NCBI GenBank assembly: GCA_002422745.1
Contig: DITH01000192.1
Location: 601 to 7,060, forward strand
DNA from: Alphaproteobacteria bacterium UBA6189
GTDB taxonomy: Bacteria > Pseudomonadota > Alphaproteobacteria > Rickettsiales > UBA3002
DNA: 6,460 bases
Reading direction: 5' to 3'
Under the pieces are notes generated by a model. The model had not been told where the DNA came from. It did not search any database and was given only the letters and a program-made list of their open reading frames with translations. Position numbers and translations under genes: made by a program. Shown in pieces: positions 1 through 6,398 of this stretch. Numbering within the stretch: position 1 is the stretch's first letter; every line of letters begins with the position of its first letter.

Positions 1-191
1 ATGCCGGCATGTGCGGCGATTACAACTCCATTATCGGGTTTGCGCCCAAGGGGCCGATGCAGAACTTCCTGCAGAAATACCGCAAGGTGCGCATGGAGCC
101 GGCAACCGGCGACGGCACGTTAAGCGGTGCAATTATCGAGGTTGGCGCCAAGGGCCTGGCCACCGCCATTACACCGATCCAAATGACGTAA
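1..191 (+). CDS. YmdB-family metallophosphoesterase (TIGR00282-type), C-terminal part only
   Basis: Only the last 62 or so residues are present; the gene begins outside the window and stops with TAA at 189-191. The reading frame starts with a split codon ending in AT, then Ala-Gly-Met-Cys-Gly-Asp-Tyr, followed by an Ile-Ile-Gly-Phe segment, a hydrophobic FLQKY helix, an MEPATGDGTL segment and a final strand ending in ATAITPIQMT. This order (D-A-G-M-x-G-x-Y-x-S-x-I-G, then RF/ME-P-A-x-G, then a G-x-x-x-E strand) matches the C-terminus of the YmdB family as I recall it. Family members are dimetal phosphodiesterases active on cyclic nucleotides; in Bacillus subtilis YmdB affects the choice between motility and biofilm. 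The metal-binding residues lie in the missing part, so activity cannot be judged. In alphaproteobacteria the family is usually annotated only as a metallophosphoesterase. Unrelated to the E. coli macrodomain protein also called YmdB. Confidence 0.85.
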   Translation, partial: AGMCGDYNSIIGFAPKGPMQNFLQKYRKVRMEPATGDGTLSGAIIEVGAKGLATAITPIQMT

Positions 192-201
192 AGGAAGGGC
201 C

Positions 202-534
202 CTACTCGGCGTCCTCGTCCTCAGTGACTTTCGCTTTCGCTTTGCGGGTGCGTGGCTTCTCGCTCGGCGCACGCGCTTTCACCAGTTTGGCTTTGCTTTG
301 GTCCCACACATAGGTGTGCGTGATGATTTTGGTGCCGGTGGTGACAATATCGCCATTGGGCAACTGCAGCACGTCGAACCCATCTTTCAGCGCATCGTTG
401 ATGACCGACGAGGAGTGGCGCAGATATTCGGGGTTGGCCATCAGGTCGGCCAGCATGTTTTCGTCATCGCCAGCGGCTGCCTGGGCATCCTTGGTTACGT
501 TCAGCGATGCAAAAATATGGTTTTTGTAACTCAT
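202..534 (-). CDS. Small conserved-looking hypothetical protein, about 110 residues
   Basis: Function not recognised. The protein starts MSYKNHIFASLNVTK, followed by an acidic helix (DDENMLADLMANPEYL), a Ser-rich turn, a helix INDALKDGFDV, and a strand pair around LQLPNGDIVTTGTK ending near THTYVWDQ. It finishes with a basic stretch (KLVKARAPSEKPRTRKAKAK) and an acidic end (TEDEDAE). There is no signal peptide or membrane segment, so it is probably cytoplasmic. The fold looks like a small alpha/beta domain plus a disordered charged tail. It faintly recalls the uncharacterised DUF2671 family of Rickettsiales, but that is unverified memory. The frame is also open from a GTG at 585, 17 codons upstream, with no ribosome-binding site there. 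I prefer the ATG at 534 because it begins the ordered part, although its SD (GGGA about 8 bases upstream) is weak. It lies downstream of the flagellar terminator, so it is probably a separate transcription unit. It is convergent with the YmdB-family gene, with ten bases between the stop codons. Confidence 0.75.
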   Translation of the reverse strand: MSYKNHIFASLNVTKDAQAAAGDDENMLADLMANPEYLRHSSSVINDALKDGFDVLQLPNGDIVTTGTKIITHTYVWDQSKAKLVKARAPSEKPRTRKAKAKVTEDEDAE

Positions 535-801
535 GTTCCAATCCCGCACCCGACCGAGGTCACATGCATATTTGATATGTCTCACCCGGCTTTGTTCTTT
601 TTCTTACTTTAACTAGCCTCCCCCCGGAAGGGAACCCAGTTATCTCCTAATGGAGCAACAGGTAATTCTATTTACAGGCATTTGTGCCATGCGCGCCACA
701 ACCTATGGTATGCTGATTATCGCGCCAGTAACACCTAGCAGAATCCACAGGCGACACAAGCCTCGATGGCCAATATTCATGGAACTGTAATAATAGCCGC
801 C
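535..801. other. Intergenic region without a credible gene
   Basis: This stretch separates the small hypothetical gene from the flagellar terminator. It contains no ORF with a good ribosome-binding site. It should hold the promoter of the small leftward gene, but I find no convincing -35/-10 pair on the minus strand. A TGGCAC on the minus strand near 688 has no GC at sigma-54 spacing. A purine-rich GGGGGGAGG on the minus strand at 617-625 resembles a strong SD but has no start codon at useful distance in an open frame. Confidence 0.6.
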
Positions 802-829
802 AAAAAAAGGGGCCCGGTTTCCCGGGCCC
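802..829 (-). terminator. Intrinsic terminator of the fliK-flgD-flgE operon
   Basis: Read on the minus strand, an 8-bp perfect stem GGGCCCGG / CCGGGCCC (822-829 with 810-817) closes a GAAA loop (818-821). It is followed by one C and seven consecutive T (808-802). The GNRA-type tetraloop, all-GC stem and T run are the classic rho-independent form. It lies 35 bases past the flgE stop codon, so it ends the hook operon transcript and insulates the small gene downstream. Confidence 0.95.
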
Positions 830-864
830 AAGAAGGAGCTAGACGACTTGAAAACTGGTCAAGG

Positions 865-3800
865 TTAGATCTGGTTGAGCTGCTCGAGCAGTTCATCCGA
901 GGTCTTGATCACCTTGGTATTCGCTTGGTAAGCACGCTGGGCCACGATCATCTCGGTCAGCTGTTCGGCCAGATCCACGTTCGATTGCTCAAGCGCGGCG
1001 GCCACCACCGAACCGGTACCGTTGGTGCCCGATTCGCGCAGGTTCACCTCACCCGATTCCCGGGTCTGGGTGAACACGTTGCCCGTCACGGCACGCATAC
1101 CATCGGGGTTGGCAAAATCGGCGATCGGCAGCTTGTAAAGCGATTGGGTTTCGCCGTTCGAATAACTGGCGACAACGACCCCCTCCTCGGTGATCGAGAC
1201 GCTTACCAACTGGCCTACCGGGGCACCGTTCTGGTTGGCGAAATTCACGTTATAGCCCGAATCGAACTGGCTTAAACCATCCGACAGACCAATCTGTGCC
1301 GCACCGACCGTGCCGAACGGCTCGCCGGAAGTACCCATATCGAACGATACCGAGCTCGGCACCGAGCCGTTACGCCAGTTGATGGTGACCGGGTTGGTCA
1401 GCGACGCCGAAACACTGCGCAGCGTACCATCGCCGTTGAACACGATATTACCCAGGGCAATCTGCCCATCGACCAGCGAGGTGCTGATCTCGCTTTCGGG
1501 AATCACATGCGCTTCTACCGCCCAGGTATTGGTAGCGATTTTGATGAAGCTGAAGCGAATATCGTGGCCCGAACCAAGGCTGTCGTAAATCCGCACGTTA
1601 CGGCTGAACTGGGCCGTAATATCGCCGGACGCCATGTTCTTGCCCACCGAGCCGCTCGGATCGTATTGCGGCCCGAGTGCACCGGTGGTTTGCGCCGTGT
1701 AGGTGCCACCATTCAACGAGTTGACGAGACCAAGCTGCGCCAAAACGCTGCCTTGGTTCGATTCCCCGGCGACCGACACTTTGTTGCCCGAGGCCACGTT
1801 GAAGCTACCGCCTTCCAGTGTGACGGCTTGGGGTACGGTAATACGAATCGTGTAATCACCGGCCGATTTCGCAATCACCTGGTAGGGCCCGCCATTCGGA
1901 ATACCGCCTGCAAAACCATAGGTCGATGAATTCAACCCCGAAAGGTACACCATGTCACCGGCGTTAAGGTACGAAGGCTGCGCTGCATCGGTAATCACGA
2001 TATCGATCGACGACCCGGCGGCATAGGTACCGGCCGGAATGGTGATCGCGCTTGCCCCGGTCGGGATAGCGAAAGGAGCCTGCGCCAGATCGTTAAAGGT
2101 AATCGTATCCAGCGGGTCATCCACCCGGATATCGAGCGTCGCACTCGATAGCGGGCTGGTGATGCTGGCGCTGACACCTTCATCGGCCTCCACTACGGCA
2201 GCCAGTCCCGAAAGGCTCGCCCAACGGCGACCATCGCCTTCAGAAATATTCTGCAAGTCGAGCTCGCCCACCCAATCAATCCCGCGGCGGGTTTCATCGC
2301 CGACCGCATCGCCGTTGCTGAAGAGCACTCCGTCATTGGCATTCTCGCCCGCCACCACCAGGCGGCCGCCAACCACACGTGCCGTCAGCCCGGTCACCGA
2401 GTTAATGGCTGAAGCCAGCGAGGTCAGGTTGTTGAACTCGCCGTTCAGCGTGTTCGGTGCCGTCGTGGTATAGCGGAACGTTACCGTACCCGCTGTCGGA
2501 CTCGTTACCTGGAAGGTCAGGGCCGTAGCCGAGAAGCCGCTGGTGCCGATTTGTCCGAGGAAGGTCTGCGTGGCGCTCGACGCATCCATGATATTGCCGG
2601 TAAACTGGCGGCTATCAGCCGTGAACAGATCATGTACCGGAACGGTTGCCGTGAACGCTTCCGCGCCCGGGTTGGTGCCGACGGTTTGCGCGTGCGGCGT
2701 CGTCACCGTGATGGAGAACCGATCGTCATCGAGACGCGTAATGGTATGCGTCGTGTTCAATTCCGCCGCCAGCGTGCTCCCTTTATCGGTGAGCCCTGCG
2801 AGGGTGATTTGGTCCCCATCAAGCAACCCATGGTCGGTCGAGGTGAAAATGAACGACGCACCGGCACCATAGGCAATGTTGGTGGCTGCATCGAGGTTCA
2901 ATACCGTAGTCGGCGGGGTCGGGTTTGTGCCCGACGTTTGGCCGTGTGCCGTGGACACGGTGATTAGCACGCGGTTGCTGTCCAGGCGTGTAATCGTATG
3001 CGCGGCATTCAATTCACTCGCCGGGGTATTGCCCTTGGCAGTCATGCCGCTCAGGGTGATGCTGTCACCGCTGATCAGGCCGTGGCTGGGCAACGTGAGA
3101 ATAAACGACGATCCGCTTGAATACTCAATATTCGTCGTGGCATTGAGGTTTTGCGGCGAGGTATTATCATATGCGCCGTCACCGTAATTGATGCTGGAAA
3201 GCGCCGAGGTCACGTTACGGCCAGCGGTAAAGCCGCCATAGGTATAGGCATATTGCAAACCGTTACCGGTCGCGACAGTGAAACCATCGCCACGGCGTAC
3301 CGAGTTTGAACTTGCCAGGCCATATTCCGAGCCAACCAGAATTGCGTCCGCCGGTTGGTTGCGGTTATTGGCGTTGTTGATATCGGGGCTGATGCGGCCC
3401 GACTGACCGGGGAAAATCTTTTCGCCTGCCTTCAGGTTGGCACCCAGTTCGATCTGGCTGGTAGCGGTTGCTACACCGGAGGCCGATTCCACGTTCACCG
3501 TGGTCAGCGAATCGAAGTTGGTAAAGGAGGTGGTGTTAAGGTTGCCCGCTTCACCCGGCAGGCGGCCTTCACGATCGAGCGGCCAGCCTTGCAGGTAAAA
3601 GCCCTGGCTGTTGATGAAGTTACCCAGCGAATCCTGCGTAAACGAACCGGCACGGGTATAAAGCGGCGTCGAAGCGACATCGCTTTCCGCCACGCTTTTC
3701 ACCACGAAGAAGCCAGCGCCAGAAATCGCGATATCGGTCGCCGATTCGGTCGATTGCAGCAGGCCCTGCTTTGAAATGTTCTGCAGCGTACCACCACGTA

Positions 3801-3981
3801 CACCACCCGTTTGATACGAGCCCGCTGCGTTGGAATTCACTACCAGCGACGAAAATTTCGCCGTGCCACCCTTATACCCGATGGTATTAACGTTGGCGAT
3901 GTTATCGGAGATGACCCCGATTTTGCTGGACTGCGCGCGCAGACCCGATACCCCGCCGAACAATGCTCCATATAAGCTCAT
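865..3981 (-). CDS. flgE: Flagellar hook protein FlgE, unusually large (1038 residues)
   Basis: FlgE polymerises into the hook, the curved joint between rod and filament, after export by the flagellar type III system. The N-terminus is the basal-body rod-type D0/D1 helix (residues about 3-45) with the signature ISDNIANVNTIGYKG, followed by strands up to about 130 containing ISGAGFFVV. The C-terminus (about 955-1038) has ANPDGMRAVTGN, then ALEQSNVDLAEQLTEMI and AQRAYQAN, the diagnostic FlgE end. A FlgE D2-type segment lies at about 785-940, with FSRNVRIYDSLG. Between these, residues about 215-730 form a greatly enlarged outer region. It holds two tandem 84-residue modules (278-361, 362-445), a segment with SLASAINSVTGLTARVVGGR (521-540) typical of alphaproteobacterial hook proteins, and a third diverged module (652-721). 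Salmonella FlgE has 403 residues, so this one is about 2.5 times as long. No cysteine is present, as is usual for exported axial proteins. The ATG at 3981 has a strong SD. It is the last gene of the operon and lies just before its terminator. Confidence 0.97.
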   Translation of the reverse strand: MSLYGALFGGVSGLRAQSSKIGVISDNIANVNTIGYKGGTAKFSSLVVNSNAAGSYQTGGVRGGTLQNISKQGLLQSTESATDIAISGAGFFVVKSVAESDVASTPLYTRAGSFTQDSLGNFINSQGFYLQGWPLDREGRLPGEAGNLNTTSFTNFDSLTTVNVESASGVATATSQIELGANLKAGEKIFPGQSGRISPDINNANNRNQPADAILVGSEYGLASSNSVRRGDGFTVATGNGLQYAYTYGGFTAGRNVTSALSSINYGDGAYDNTSPQNLNATTNIEYSSGSSFILTLPSHGLISGDSITLSGMTAKGNTPASELNAAHTITRLDSNRVLITVSTAHGQTSGTNPTPPTTVLNLDAATNIAYGAGASFIFTSTDHGLLDGDQITLAGLTDKGSTLAAELNTTHTITRLDDDRFSITVTTPHAQTVGTNPGAEAFTATVPVHDLFTADSRQFTGNIMDASSATQTFLGQIGTSGFSATALTFQVTSPTAGTVTFRYTTTAPNTLNGEFNNLTSLASAINSVTGLTARVVGGRLVVAGENANDGVLFSNGDAVGDETRRGIDWVGELDLQNISEGDGRRWASLSGLAAVVEADEGVSASITSPLSSATLDIRVDDPLDTITFNDLAQAPFAIPTGASAITIPAGTYAAGSSIDIVITDAAQPSYLNAGDMVYLSGLNSSTYGFAGGIPNGGPYQVIAKSAGDYTIRITVPQAVTLEGGSFNVASGNKVSVAGESNQGSVLAQLGLVNSLNGGTYTAQTTGALGPQYDPSGSVGKNMASGDITAQFSRNVRIYDSLGSGHDIRFSFIKIATNTWAVEAHVIPESEISTSLVDGQIALGNIVFNGDGTLRSVSASLTNPVTINWRNGSVPSSVSFDMGTSGEPFGTVGAAQIGLSDGLSQFDSGYNVNFANQNGAPVGQLVSVSITEEGVVVASYSNGETQSLYKLPIADFANPDGMRAVTGNVFTQTRESGEVNLRESGTNGTGSVVAAALEQSNVDLAEQLTEMIVAQRAYQANTKVIKTSDELLEQLNQI
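1819..2028 (-). repeat. FlgE diverged module 3 (residues about 652-721)
   Basis: A weaker copy about 200 residues after module 2. TYAAGSSIDIVITD aligns with the opening strand of module 2, YLNAGDMVYLSGL with the HGL-x-x-GD-x-I-x-L-x-G core (the His-Gly is lost), and YQVIAKSAGDYTIRITV with the HTITRLDDDRFSITV strands. A Gly/Pro-rich insertion (SSTYGFAGGIPNGG) replaces the middle loop. The assignment is by eye and less certain than for the tandem pair. Confidence 0.6.
2647..2898 (-). repeat. FlgE tandem module 2 (residues 362-445)
   Basis: Second unit, following the first without a linker. It begins NLDAATNIAY, contains TDHGLLDGDQITLAG and AAELNTTHTITRLD, and ends near GTNPGAEAFT. It keeps the HGL-x-x-GD core, the ELN-x-x-HTITRLD strand and the final ITV-x-T-x-H-x-QT-x-GTNP. 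Confidence 0.9.
2899..3150 (-). repeat. FlgE tandem module 1 (residues 278-361)
   Basis: First of two directly adjacent 84-residue units. It begins NLNATTNIEY and contains SHGLISGDSITLSG, then ASELNAAHTITRLD, and ends near GTNPTPPTTV. Aligned by eye without gaps to the next unit, about 48 of 77 residues are identical. The nucleotide sequences differ at many third positions, so the duplication is not recent. The HGL-x-x-GD ... LSG ... ELN ... HTI ... ITV pattern resembles small beta-barrel modules found in phage tail and hook proteins (sometimes annotated as FCCH-like); that comparison is from memory. Confidence 0.9.
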
Positions 3982-3984
3982 AGG

Positions 3985-3993
3985 TTCCTCCCT
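3985..3993 (-). promoter_or_regulatory. Strong ribosome-binding site of flgE
   Basis: Minus-strand AGGGAGGAA sits three bases before the ATG at 3981, the best SD in the operon. It fits the need for far more hook subunit than cap or ruler from the same mRNA. Confidence 0.8.
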
Positions 3994-4027
3994 AACTCCA
4001 ACGATATGTACTGTTGTTTATCTGTTT

Positions 4028-4041
4028 GGCGGAAAACCGCC
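4028..4041 (-). other. Small intercistronic hairpin between flgD and flgE
   Basis: On the minus strand a 5-bp stem GGCGG / CCGCC closes a TTTT loop in the 69-base flgD-flgE spacer, ten bases after the flgD stop. No T run follows, so it is not an intrinsic terminator. It could protect or set the end of a processed flgE mRNA, but a stem this short may also be chance. Confidence 0.4.
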
Positions 4042-4050
4042 GGTTAATGA

Positions 4051-4851
4051 CTATGATGCATCTTCCGTGCCAGTTTCACCGGCATCGGCAATTTCATCGT
4101 TATTTTCTCCGGTATCACCCGTATCGCCCGTTTCCTCTGGACCGTTAGCGGGCGGCTCGTAAATGCGGCTTGGCGTCCGCACAGCAAGTACTTCCTCGTA
4201 CTTCGCCCGAACATCACCGATATTGAGGATAATACTGCCGTCCTTGTCGGTTTCTACGCTGCCCACGATGCCCACGGCACGTGCATCAACACCGATCGTT
4301 GCACCGTTAGAATCCTTGGCCGTCACTTCGATGGTGTACGTACCATCAGGCGCATCTTTACCGGTGAAACTGTTCACCCCGTCCCATACCAGCAGGTTAC
4401 GGCCGGCATTCTGCGTGCCCGGGCCCTTAAACACGGCCGCACCGGCACTGTTTTTAATCACGATATCGACCGTGGCAGCTTTTTTCTCCAGGATATAAGC
4501 AAACGCCCCCTGGCCGCCCAGCACGTTGCCGGTATTACCTGCAATCTCAACTTCTGCGCCGATATAGCTCACGGCCGTGGAAAGCTGCGACTGCTTGTTT
4601 GATTTCAGCAGCTGATCCAGCCGCGAGTTCGTTTGCACCTGTTGTTCTACCGCCGAGAACTGGGCGATCTGCTGCGTCATGGCCGTAGTATCCATCGGCT
4701 GGGTAGGATCCTGGTGCGTCAACTGCGTTGTCAGCATTTTCAGGAAGAAGTTAAAATCGGCATTAAGCTTGGTGGCTGCATTGCTGGCCTCGGTCGAGAA
4801 CCCTGCTTTGCTGTTGGCCGCCGCAACGGCAGAAGATGAATCGATCGACAT
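4051..4851 (-). CDS. flgD: Flagellar hook assembly scaffold (cap) protein FlgD
   Basis: FlgD caps the growing hook and guides insertion of FlgE subunits; it is exported and normally discarded when the hook is complete. The N-terminal export and assembly region is clear: FNFFLKMLTTQLTHQDPTQP (34-52), then MTQQIAQFSAVEQQVQTN (58-75). The middle (about 95-225) is the usual Tudor/Ig-like pair, with YIGAEVEIAGN at the start and the FlgD Ig signature LLVWDGVNSFTGKDAPDGTY (153-172). The core ends at about 230. A further 36 residues form an acidic Pro/Glu/Asp/Thr/Gly tail containing ETGDTGDTG; this tail is unusual. There is no cysteine. Total length is 266 residues, against 232 in Salmonella. The ATG at 4851 has GAGG six bases upstream, and only 13 bases separate it from the fliK stop, so translation is probably coupled. 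Confidence 0.96.
   Translation of the reverse strand: MSIDSSSAVAAANSKAGFSTEASNAATKLNADFNFFLKMLTTQLTHQDPTQPMDTTAMTQQIAQFSAVEQQVQTNSRLDQLLKSNKQSQLSTAVSYIGAEVEIAGNTGNVLGGQGAFAYILEKKAATVDIVIKNSAGAAVFKGPGTQNAGRNLLVWDGVNSFTGKDAPDGTYTIEVTAKDSNGATIGVDARAVGIVGSVETDKDGSIILNIGDVRAKYEEVLAVRTPSRIYEPPANGPEETGDTGDTGENNDEIADAGETGTEDAS
4108..4134 (-). repeat. Short 9-base repeat in the FlgD acidic tail (E/D-T-G x3)
   Basis: Three consecutive codon triplets encode Glu-Thr-Gly, Asp-Thr-Gly, Asp-Thr-Gly (residues 240-248), with near-identical 9-base units. Related ETG and TED motifs recur up to the stop codon. The tail looks disordered and may have grown by slippage. Confidence 0.7.
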
Positions 4852-4857
4852 GGTCAG

Positions 4858-4864
4858 CCTCTTT
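4858..4864 (-). promoter_or_regulatory. Ribosome-binding site of flgD abutting the fliK stop codon
   Basis: Minus-strand AAAGAGG begins at the base after the fliK TAG (4867-4865), with six bases between GAGG and the flgD ATG. This arrangement favours reinitiation by ribosomes finishing fliK. Confidence 0.7.
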
Positions 4865-6367
4865 CTAAGCGCGAATATCTACGCCATCATGAATTGACAG
4901 CGTGTAGTGATTGGTAGGAATAGCCGCAGCATTGACCTGCGTGCCCTCGGTGTCGTTTTCCTCATACCCATGCGGCTGGCGCTGGCTGAACTGGCCGTCG
5001 CCATCCTGCCCCGGTTGCGCTTGCTGGCGGAGGTTGAATTGCATATTGCCCGCATCGGCCTTCACGCCGGATTCTTGCAAAGCCCGTTCCAGGCTGCGCG
5101 CATCGCGTGCCAACGAATCCAGCGTATCGGCCTTATCCACCAGGAAGGAAAGCTGCGTCTGGCCGTCATGGCCGGTACGCACCTGCACTTCTACCCGCCC
5201 CAGATCGGCCGGTTCAAGCTGGATGGTCATCTGGTGCATGCCATCTTTCACGCCCCGTTGGATCGCCACTTGCACCTGTTCGGCCACCGGCGCATGGTTC
5301 ACCAGCTGCTGGTGCGTCGTCAGGCTTTGCACCCCATGGCTGTCGCTGCGCGGCGCACTATGTAAATGGCTCGCATGCAATGGTTGCGCGGCACTATCGT
5401 TGCTGCTGGCTGCGCCCGACGTACTATTGGCCGCGATTGCCTGCTCGCGCAGTGCGGCAAAATCCGGTAAGGCAATGCCCTTATCGGCGCTACCGTTCAC
5501 CGCGGTTTGCAGGCGCGGCAGCTCGACATCCGGCATGGCGGCTTCCTGAGCCGGATTCGTCAAGGGGGGAATCGCCGCATCGAGCTCAGCCTTACTGCGG
5601 GCCTGCCCCAAATGGCGAACCCAGACCGGCATCGACTGCTCGGCATTTAAAGGGACGATTTCGACATACTCGCGCGCGAAGATTTCTTCTTCGCTTGCCG
5701 ACGTTTCCGACGCCGCCGAATCGGCAGCACGAAACAGGCTCGCCTGCAGCCACTGCGCGATCGAAGATTCGGACGGCTCCGATACATCCTCAACCGCCAC
5801 GTCCTGCGGCGACTCCTCTGCTTTACGTTGGTTCTGCAATGCCCCCTTCATCAGGGCCAGCAGCCGCTCCACCACAGCAGGACGTTGCGCCGTTTCGCTA
5901 CTGGTCGTGGCCTGCATGGCAGGTAACTGGGCAATCAGTTCGCCTAGTTTCTGAGGCTGTTTGCTGTCTTTGATCTGGGCAAGCGCTTGCCGCAGATGTT
6001 CGAGTATTTCCTGCTGGTCTGCCCCCGAATCGGCAATATCTGCCGCCATGCTCTCCAGCTGCTCCAATAGTTGGTCGGCCTGATCGGGGGTAATATCCTG
6101 ATTCAATAAATCGGCCAGTTCGCCTAACGCTTCCTGAGCACCGGGATCGGTAATTTCCTGCGCTGCCAGGCGAGTGAGCGACGCACGCGTCATCCATTCC
6201 GAGGAAGCCGCCATTTGCTGTCCTTGCTGTTGCTGACCCGAACCGAGATCGCCCAGTAAAGCCGCGAACAAACCGGCAGCGCCGCCTTGGGGCGCGCCCT
6301 CGCCTTGCCCTTGCGGCATTGCGCCGTTGGGCAGACCAAGTAAAACTCCGAGTAAACCAAATTGCAT
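4865..6367 (-). CDS. fliK: Flagellar hook-length control protein FliK
   Basis: FliK is exported during hook assembly, measures hook length, and with the export gate protein FlhB switches the type III apparatus from hook to filament substrates. The C-terminal hook-length domain is plain at residues about 362-449 (numbered from this start): MTIQLEPADLGRVEVQV, then LSFLVDKADTLDSL and LERALQESGVKAD, the conserved order of the family. The N-terminal 350 residues are poorly conserved and low in complexity, as expected for the ruler part: a Gly/Gln-rich opening (PQGQGEGAPQGG, GQQQQGQQ), helical Gln/Glu/Leu segments around 75-150, and a Ser/Ala/His-rich linker at about 310-355. After the domain comes a Gln/Gly/Asp tail. 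There is no cysteine. The start at 6367 (500 residues) is chosen over the ATG at 6391 (508 residues). The former has GAGG five bases upstream, while the latter has no SD and lies at or before the predicted transcription start. First gene of the operon. Confidence 0.93.
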   Translation of the reverse strand: MQFGLLGVLLGLPNGAMPQGQGEGAPQGGAAGLFAALLGDLGSGQQQQGQQMAASSEWMTRASLTRLAAQEITDPGAQEALGELADLLNQDITPDQADQLLEQLESMAADIADSGADQQEILEHLRQALAQIKDSKQPQKLGELIAQLPAMQATTSSETAQRPAVVERLLALMKGALQNQRKAEESPQDVAVEDVSEPSESSIAQWLQASLFRAADSAASETSASEEEIFAREYVEIVPLNAEQSMPVWVRHLGQARSKAELDAAIPPLTNPAQEAAMPDVELPRLQTAVNGSADKGIALPDFAALREQAIAANSTSGAASSNDSAAQPLHASHLHSAPRSDSHGVQSLTTHQQLVNHAPVAEQVQVAIQRGVKDGMHQMTIQLEPADLGRVEVQVRTGHDGQTQLSFLVDKADTLDSLARDARSLERALQESGVKADAGNMQFNLRQQAQPGQDGDGQFSQRQPHGYEENDTEGTQVNAAAIPTNHYTLSIHDGVDIRA

Positions 6368-6372
6368 GCGTG

Positions 6373-6376
6373 CCTC
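6373..6376 (-). promoter_or_regulatory. Ribosome-binding site that decides the fliK start
   Basis: Minus-strand GAGG lies five bases before the ATG at 6367. No comparable purine-rich motif precedes the in-frame ATG at 6391. Confidence 0.7.
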
Positions 6377-6398
6377 GTGAATGGGTTGCATTCACTTA

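Noticed and set aside
195..205. GGGCCC palindrome between the convergent genes as a bidirectional terminator
   Set aside because: Six bases with no loop and no T run on either strand; not a terminator.
641..656. CTCC-TAAT-GGAG inverted repeat as an operator
   Set aside because: Only four base pairs, no second copy, and no promoter around it.
672..690. Minus-strand TGGCAC resembling a second sigma-54 -24 element
   Set aside because: Ten bases after the GG there is TG, not GC, and there is no TTGC block, so it lacks the invariant -12 element.
703..780. 25-codon minus-strand frame encoding a hydrophobic peptide (MNIGHRGLCRLWILLG...)
   Set aside because: No ribosome-binding site, short enough to arise by chance, and it lies just past a strong terminator with no visible promoter.
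766..1275. Plus-strand 169-codon frame
   Set aside because: It runs through the terminator hairpin and then antisense to the conserved FlgE C-terminus; a shadow of flgE.
5107..5973. Plus-strand 288-codon frame antisense to fliK
   Set aside because: Pro/Arg/Ala-rich shadow translation with no SD, opposite a gene whose C-terminal domain is unmistakable.
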